Positions 57,335 to 64,000 of a stretch of 64,000 bases of DNA are shown here, piece after piece. Under the pieces are notes generated by a model, which was given only the letters and a program-made list of their open reading frames with translations, was not told where the DNA came from and ran no database searches. The stretch lies in assembly GCA_030761205.1 (NCBI GenBank), contig JAULJL010000028.1, positions 10,336,001-10,400,000 on the forward strand. Direction: 5' to 3'. Source of the stretch: Fremontodendron californicum (taxonomy: Eukaryota; Streptophyta; Magnoliopsida; Malvales; Malvaceae). The translations under genes were made by a program, and so were the position numbers. The first letter of the stretch is position 1; each line of letters opens with the position of its first letter.

Positions 57335-60300
57335 CATGCCTTTATCAACAGAATTTGGTGTCGACCTGACTCCCATCTACTGCCGACATTGTGCCCAAGC
57401 AGCGAAAAGAGCAAGTCCAGTCTTCGGTTCTCAGAGCGGCAGCAGCAAGCACCAAAATGTGGTGAGGTAATTTATTTGTATAAATCTGGTACTGTAAATG
57501 GTTGTATGTATGTGGTAGTGTATATTCCTCTATCAATTTATATGTGGGCATGTTATTTTTTAACTTAGGGTTTAGTAAAGTTTGTAAATTTGATAGATTG
57601 ATATGGATAATTAAGCAAATCAATGATTGTTTAAGACAGTTGTTTGATTGAACAGTGAGAAATCTATGCATGTTTTGCTCTCTTTTCTTTGTCTTGGATG
57701 AAATGCTCTTGGTCTTTTTTTTTTTTAATTATTTGAAATTCTGTTCAGTGGTGAAAACAAATGGAATAAATATTGATTATTAGAGTTAATAATGTTTCCT
57801 TTCATATTTGATTTTGGAAGTTTGATTTTTTATTTTGAATCTGTTGCTATTGAATTTTCAAATTCTAAAACAAAAGAAACTGTTTTTTTCTAAAGTAGAA
57901 GAAACTATTTTTTTCTGCAAGTTTTGTTAAATGGTTTGTGCATATTATGAAAGGTCCTATGAAAGAATATCTTGCTAGTTTTGATGGTAATGAAAAACTT
58001 TAGGACTATAAATAGGTCCTCCATGAACTCAAAAGACAAGTGAACAGTAAGCCCTAATAATGGCAATAGTTGACAGCTTAAGACTGAACTAGATAGAAGA
58101 GAATGATACGAAAACAGGGCTTTCAACATAAGTAAATAAAACTGAGTGCAAATGTTATTTATGTCTTGAAATGCCTAACCATTGAAATAAGGTAGAGTGT
58201 AAACTAAGTGCGGGATGGTTTCAACTTGTCTACTATCTTCATATGCTTCATAGCTTTATTTTTCATATCATAAGCTTTATTTTTAACAAATACATATTTG
58301 GGAGAAGTAAAAATGGAACGACGTCATAGAGCAAGGCATTCAGCAAGAAGAAAGAAAGGTTTGAGATAAATTTTTTCTTCCTTCTACCAAATAGCTGAAT
58401 AATTTTTGAATGATTGATCTTAATATCTTCATAATGAAATTGCAGTGCGGTGTTGAATTGCGCATAAGATGCAGCCTTGGTAAATTGGTTAGGGTTATAA
58501 ACGAAGTTATTAGTGGTGATGTTGTAAAGGAAAATGCAGTGCATGAGATAGGTTTTGGTGGGTTATTAAGTTTGAGATGCACCATTCTGCGTCAACAATT
58601 ATGTGAGTGGTTTATTAAACAATGACTCATTAAATTGTGCTTTAAGATAATCTAACCATATCTTATCAATCAAAGATACAGATGTTGACCTAGCGTTTGA
58701 TGTTCCATGTATGAGAGAAGAGGTTAGGCTAGATCTTGTAAATGAGAGTGATGAGATAAAAGGTTGGTGCGATAGAATTTTAAAGGTTTCTTCATTGAAG
58801 GAAGTAGAGAACTTGTTACATAATATAATAGATATAGATGATTGAAAAAAATTGTTTGCCTTGTTTGCTATCCGTATTGTCCTGGTGCCGTCTAGTAGGC
58901 CCGAAGTAGATATAAAATTGGTTAACACGATTTATGATTCAACCCAAATTCGTTCCTACAATTGGGATGGGTTGATTATGCTTAGCATGAAAACGTTAAT
59001 CATATGTAAGTTACACATGAAAACTCAATCTCGACTTTTTACATAACACTATTGTGACAAACAATGCGATATTTCAACAATGTTTCTTAATGATGTAGGG
59101 AAATCTTGTCTGTAATGCATGGTTGGTGATTAACGAGGGCCGGCTTATTGTCTTTAGCAGGTTCGAATTGGGTGAATAACATGGTATCTTTAAGTTCGTT
59201 ATTTTAACATTTTCATAAATGCTTTTATCTTAGGCTACCCTAATTCATTGTTTCTATGGAGTATGACAGGTTGTAGACATGTATGTTTGCGTAATTAATG
59301 CCCAAAAATCCTATATAGATAGGAAATTGATTGGAACTCGTGTTGTTTTGAGTTCACATTTTGTGGTATGAATTATGTTTCCTCCTTAAGGCATCTCCAT
59401 GAAAATATCTATTTCTTATTGTATGTTGCGTAAGATTACTAGTGCATATCAGAAGTTAATAATCACTTATCTTTTGTTGTAGTCGAACATATTTAATTAC
59501 AATTTTGCTCGAAAGACAACTGATGATGTGGCCACTTATTTTGCAAATTTTCTTGCAAATGAATCATATAATATTGATATTATGCAAGCTCAATTAGTAT
59601 AAGGGAAAATTGGCCAAATTACGGATATTCACATTGTTATAACATCTATATATATGTTACTAAAGTTGTTATTGATGATTTTTTATTAATATTTAATTCA
59701 TTTGTTAGATTTGCTTACCTTATGTGCAAATAATTATTGGGTTGCATACTACGTGAATATGGTGCCTCGCGAGATTGAAATCATTGACTCAAGAAGGTCA
59801 TCTTTTGGATGTCAGCATGTTGGTTTCCCGAAGCGTTTGATAATGTTTAATTATCGTTTTTGATCACCTATTCTCATCTAGTTTGTTTGTTAATGAATAT
59901 CTGAATGACATCTAGTTTATTTGTTTCTCTTTTCAGAAAAAGGTTTTTCCAACACTGTTACATGCTTGGAATCATCCTGATGTAATTGCAATGGAACACT
60001 ACAGGCAGAAATGACTACATTTTGATTGGCTATAAGATAAGGGGTAATCTTTTAGCTTAACTAATTTTAGGGTTATACATGTGTGTGTAGTATTTACTAT
60101 TGTTCATGCAATATTTATTGTATTTTTTCTTACAGTGCAAGTGATTGTAGGGTTCTTTTAATTAAGCACAATCCTGGTTTGGCCGAATCAGTTCACTGCT
60201 CAATTGGGTAAGTCTCATAGAAAATATAAGACTGATGCAAATTTTTTTAATTGATGTGGACACTTTTTTTCAGGCTGATGTGAAGAAGCATCGCTTGCAA

Positions 60301-60372
60301 CTCGATGCCCAATTTTTTTTGGATACACGAAATACGAAAATGGAGCGAGTTCTAAGCATGTTATCACAGTAA
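57335..60372 (+). pseudogene. Decayed multi-exon gene with Ulp1 (C48) protease-like C-terminus
   Basis: Supported exon-like blocks: 58446-58622 (ending HEIGFGGLLSLRCTILRQQLCEWF), about 58660-59008 (KDTDVDLAFDVPCMREEVR... FALFAIRIVLVPSSRPEVD... YNWDGLIM), 59270-59365, 59483-59596, about 59705-59862 (LCANNYWVAYYVNM then IEIIDSR), 60136-60207 (SDCRVLLIKH) and 60274-60372 (ADVKKHRLQL... MLSQ, stop). The order F-GLL, YNW, HW-like, D and DC corresponds to plant Ulp1-type proteins often carried by Mutator-like or CACTA transposons. The catalytic His is Tyr here and D-C-G is D-C-R. Stops (58842) and a frame change (near 58623) mark it as dead. A CT-rich leader and ATG at 57335 may be the original first exon (weak). 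Confidence 0.65.
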
Positions 60373-61660
60373 TCCCTATTCAGATTTGGCTAATCCAGCA
60401 GATTTTAAGCAAAAAATATTGATTGTATTTTTATTATAATCTTAAAATTTGTTTGTTGACCGTCATGGAAATAAATGCACAGAGAATATATTCTTTGAAA
60501 TTATGTCATTATTGAAGTTACAATGATATGTGAATGTATTTTCTTTTCACTTAAAGTAGATCTCCTTCTAATGATATAACAGCATTTTTTGACTATGAAT
60601 TGTGTATTTGCAAAACCCTTGTAATAAAGATTGATTTTGAAACCAAGTTTTCCTTTTCTATATATGTTGGTTGTTTCCCCAATCTGGTTATTTTCATTCT
60701 TAAACCCATTTTTCATTATCCGTATTTTTTGAAATGGCTTCTAGTTTTATTACACATTTTACTTTATCTTGGTTGGATGAGGGAAAAGTTTCCATCAACG
60801 CAACGGAGCCTATTGGGGTAGGACCTCGCATTATCAAAGTCGACAATTTTATTGACAATTTACGGCTGCAATTTAAACTATCTCTAACTCTTACATGGCT
60901 TGGTATATATGGTGATTTATTTCCTCGTTTAACAATTGAGCTTTCAATCCCTGTACAATCCATGTTGTTTTTGTGAGCACAAATTGCTAATCTTGATGTT
61001 CAGTCAAACATTCAAATGTTGATTATTTATCACCCATTCCATAAACTCGGATCCAAAAAAACATGAGCCCTTAAATGTTCTTGTATGGACCAGGGGAAAT
61101 GCATTGGAAGAAGTTTTTTTTGCAACATTACGGGTGGAGATACTGGATCATCTTGAGGTATCTGTGATATTGATTGTCCTAAATGCACCTATTGTAAATG
61201 TTGATGTACTTAGACTCAAGACTGGCATGACCAACGTGTTGCATTTTCAAGTATCATGTCATATAAGGAACATTTTTTTACTATCTCATAGCACAATGAT
61301 TTTGGTTGATGTCATATTTTTAATGGAGTACCAATCCTCAACATTTATAGGCAAGCAGATGCAAAGTACACATTCTCAGCTTTACATAAAAGCGATGACA
61401 CCAGATTACAAAAACACATTTGGAATCAACTTTATTTAAGGGACTACCCGATTTACAATCGTATCACTGAGACGAATGAAATTATTGAAGTAGATAGTGA
61501 TTTTAAAGCATGAATTTGGTGTTATAATCCGAATCCAAATGTTGTTATTATGCCTAGCTTTGATGTTATCATGTGTTTTTATAAATGAGTTTTGTTGAGT
61601 TTAGATGTTATTTACTACAAAAAAAAAAAAATACACTTCCTTGACTGCCATATTGAGCAA
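60373..61660. other. Gene-like but unrecognised stretch
   Basis: Plus-strand frames 60734-60976, 61104-61439 and a piece near 61395-61513 (KHIWNQLYLRDYPIYNRITETN) have balanced composition compared with their surroundings. They could be further exons of an old transposon or gene. No motif is recognised and no splice model holds them together. Confidence 0.3.
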
Positions 61661-62200
61661 TTACTGTAACGGATCGATCATTTTTCATAAAGGATCGATC
61701 CTTTTTGTACATATGGCAACATACCCAGAACGGATCAATCTATTTCTTAAAAGGATCAAGCCATTTTTATATAGAATGATGTGGGAAATGAAAACAAAAA
61801 AAAAAATAGTTCGATCCTTTTTTTTACACAGAATAGTTAGGCAAATTTTCACGGTTTAAAAGATCAATCCATAAATAATGAATCGATCCATTTTTACACA
61901 TAATGCTATTCGCCGATTTTCAGGGATTAATAGATCAATCCATCGTTTTATGGGTCGATCCATTTTTTTCACAGTATGAGAATTGCACTTATCATGGTCA
62001 AAAGGATCAATCCTTTATCTACATAGTATGTAAATGGCAAATCAAAGGGAAATTTTTGGATAGATCCTTTTTTCATAACGAATCAATCCGAAATTTCTAG
62101 GTACCTCTTCATAGGGTATAAGGATCAATCTTATTTCATAAAGGATCGATCTATCCTACTCATATTTCATAAATGAGCATGCACGAGCATAATGGATCAA
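61660..62200. repeat. Irregular array of gatcgatcc / gatcaatcc words
   Basis: About 15 copies of (g)gatc(g/a)atcc or its variants occur at intervals of roughly 20-60 bp, as in ggatcgatcatttttcataa, ggatcgatcctttttg and gatcaatccat. The same palindromic word is at 22290-22455. Probably the 5' part of a copia-type LTR (inference). Confidence 0.5.
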
Positions 62201-62418
62201 CCTTAATGAAAAGGATGGTTTCAAGATGTTCATGTTATTCTCATTCATATAATGCATTGGATTCATAAGGATATAAGGATTTAAAAAATGAAATATATTG
62301 ATATATTTAAGTTGACAGTAATGTTATATGCATTGATGTAATACAAAAGTGTGACACATATGGGACTTTCATATATAAGGTAAACACCTACTACTCAAAA
62401 AAGTCCTAAGCATAATAA

Positions 62419-62728
62419 CGCTACAACAATTTTGCATTTTACTGGCAGCGTTTCATTTAAAAACGCCGCCAGCTACCATGATTTTGCAAATAGAGCGGCG
62501 TTTTTACGTAAAACACCGCTAAAAATTAACTTAGCGGCGTTTGTCAGGAGCAACTGCCGCTAAATAAGATCAATTACTAGCATTTAGAACTAAAAATGCC
62601 GCTAAATATTTTTCAAATTACGCAATTCCTTTTTTTTACCACCAAAGAATTTCCCGCCATTTCTATCAAAATAAATGCAACATGTTTATTAGTGTATTTA
62701 GCGGCGTTTGTCTTCTATATATAATACT
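62419..62728 (+). mobile_element. CACTA (En/Spm)-like terminus with subterminal repeats, interrupted
   Basis: Begins CGCTACAACAA, one base off the CACTACAA-type end of plant CACTA elements. It is followed by repeated subterminal motifs in both orientations: aaacgccgcc, agcggcgttttt, aaacaccgct, tagcggcgtttgt, tgccgctaaat, tagcggcgtttgt. The element would extend right but is cut at 62728 by the LTR that starts at 62729. Its body and other end are outside the window. Confidence 0.65.
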
Positions 62729-64000
62729 TGTAGACACCTAATTTTGTCCCGGCTCCTTAAACCAGGTAAGCTCCTCTTTTTGTTCTTCTCAGAATGCAAA
62801 GAAACTCCCCTTATCCCATAGATGGTTCTCCAAGACTTGTGATTCGGAGTTCAACACGAAAAGTCAACCCAAAAAAGTCAACCCAAAAAAGTCAATTTCG
62901 AAAAAGTCAACCCCAAAAAGTCAACTATTGAAAAAGTCAACTCTCAGTCAAAATCAAGATTCAAGGTATAATTGAACAATGGTGAAAGATATTTGATAAT
63001 CCGAGGTCTACAACGAAAGATATAGAGTTCGGAAGATGGGTTACGGAAATTCAGTGTAGGGGAATACCTAATTCGGCAAATTTGGGGAAAACTGCAGAGA
63101 TGGCCAGATTCGATAAAATTAAGCCCCCAGCTGATGAAAAATGAATAAACAAAAATACCACAAGGAACAGTTTGAAGTGGATCCCAAGGAAGAGCCGGTT
63201 AAAAGAAAAACAGAATAATGAGAAAATTCCCGGTATGGAAAAGGGGAAAACTAAATCGGAGAGAAATTTGATTGTAAAAATTGGGCGTTTTCAGACCAAA
63301 TCAAATTCAATATATGACAAAGGCAATGGGAAAAGAAAATCCAGAAATCGGACCCGTTTTGAGTAAAATCGAGGTTTCGGAGGTTAAAGGGCAATATTGG
63401 AAAATTTGGGAAAAATTGGTCCCGAGCTCGAAAAATTATGAAAACTTCGAGATCTTAATTTTATAATTTTTGGAAGGTATTGATGAAGAAAAATCTGGAA
63501 TTAGAGCTCAAATGAAAAAGGCTAAATTTGGGAGGCACGAAACCAAAACTTTTAAAAACAATTTCGAGAAAAATAGGAAACAAGCTCAAAAAATTGTGAA
63601 AACTTCAATAACTGAGTTTTATATTTATTTGGAGGTATTGGAAAAGAAAAATCTCAAATTGGAGCTGATTTGAAAAAAGGCAAAGTTCGGGAGGCCTAAT
63701 CCGCAATTTTAAAGAAAAATCCGAGAAAAATGGAAAACGAGCTCCAAAAATTATGAAAATCTCCAGAACTGAATTTTACATTTATTTGGATGGATTGAAG
63801 AAATAAAATCCAGAATTGGGTTTTGTTTGCAATTAAATTAAGTTTGGGGGCCAAAATCCAATTTTATCGAAGAAACCAGAAAATGCCATTTTGCAAATTA
63901 AAAAATAAGGAAGTTGCTCGAACATTCTAGGCCATTCGGCTAGCTCATGAGGAAAGGAAGGGAAGGCTGATCATTTCATCCAATGGCCAAGATTTGTTAG
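62729..64000 (+). mobile_element. 5' part of a second Ogre/Tat-like LTR (runs off the window)
   Basis: Starts TGTAGACACCTAATTTTGTCC-type sequence and is collinear, in opposite orientation, with 49852-48600: same gtcaaccc(c)aaaaagtcaac run (62865-62945), aatccgaggtctaca, gatatggagttcgga-like block and 159-bp repeat zone at about 63350-63830. Whether it is a solo LTR or a full element cannot be seen. Small frames at 63172-63673 come from the repeats. Confidence 0.75.

Noticed and set aside
63172..63673. Lys/Glu-rich frames near the right edge
   Set aside because: They fall in the repeat zone of the Ogre/Tat-like LTR, in the orientation opposite to the frames at 48719 and 48872.
1..64000. CRISPR arrays, bacterial operons, riboswitches
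   Set aside because: No regular short repeat-spacer arrays and no bacterial gene organisation; everything recognisable is plant nuclear.

Overview
The window is nuclear DNA of a flowering plant, very probably a eudicot. It is strongly AT-rich, its genes have GT-AG introns, and it is full of plant transposable elements (chromovirus, Athila-like and Ogre/Tat-like LTRs, TRIMs, LINE remnants, hAT-like and Mutator-like MITEs, a CACTA end). The species cannot be fixed from sequence alone. No bacterial, viral or organellar gene set is present.

The only genes that look intact are three tandem, same-strand copies of a xyloglucan endotransglucosylase/hydrolase (XTH, GH16) gene of the Arabidopsis XTH22-25 type, at 15985-17818, 34124-36143 and 40048-41500. 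All have three exons, intron phases 0 and 2, and a middle exon of exactly 194 bp carrying the DEID(F/L)EFLG catalytic motif. Each has a signal peptide and a TATA box. They are expected to act in the cell wall, cutting and re-joining xyloglucan. Copy 2 has lost a cysteine-containing segment of the C-terminal XET_C region. Copy 3 has an altered N-terminus. Introns have been colonised by MITEs in copies 1, 2 and 3, and copy 2 has a nested pair.

Layout. 1-2860: AT-rich DNA with MITEs and one GC-rich island. 2861-9769: a complete but decayed Ty3/gypsy chromovirus on the minus strand (TSD AATAA), interrupted by a 1.5 kb solo LTR (TSD ATAAT). 9770-15900: MITE-rich intergenic DNA. 15985-17818: XTH copy 1. 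19680-20670: LINE RNase H remnant split by a Mutator-like MITE. 21686-21960: orphan C-terminal piece of a phytocyanin gene. 22804-32665: three tandem units of about 0.86 kb, each with the same TRIM; the third is split by a 7.3 kb Athila-like element that has lost its reverse transcriptase and integrase. 34124-41500: XTH copies 2 and 3, with a MITE/LINE nest between them. 41993-42561: long fold-back element. 45139-49852: giant (4.7 kb) solo LTR of Ogre/Tat type. 51242-57257: several hAT-like MITEs. 57335-60372: decayed multi-exon gene with a Ulp1 (C48) protease-like end. 62419-64000: CACTA-like terminus broken by a second Ogre/Tat-type LTR that runs off the window.

I found no undescribed biochemical system. 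The most informative material is structural: the XTH array with divergent copies, nested insertions whose order can be read from target-site duplications (TSDs), a gag-protease-only LTR element, and MITE families defined here by their own TSDs.
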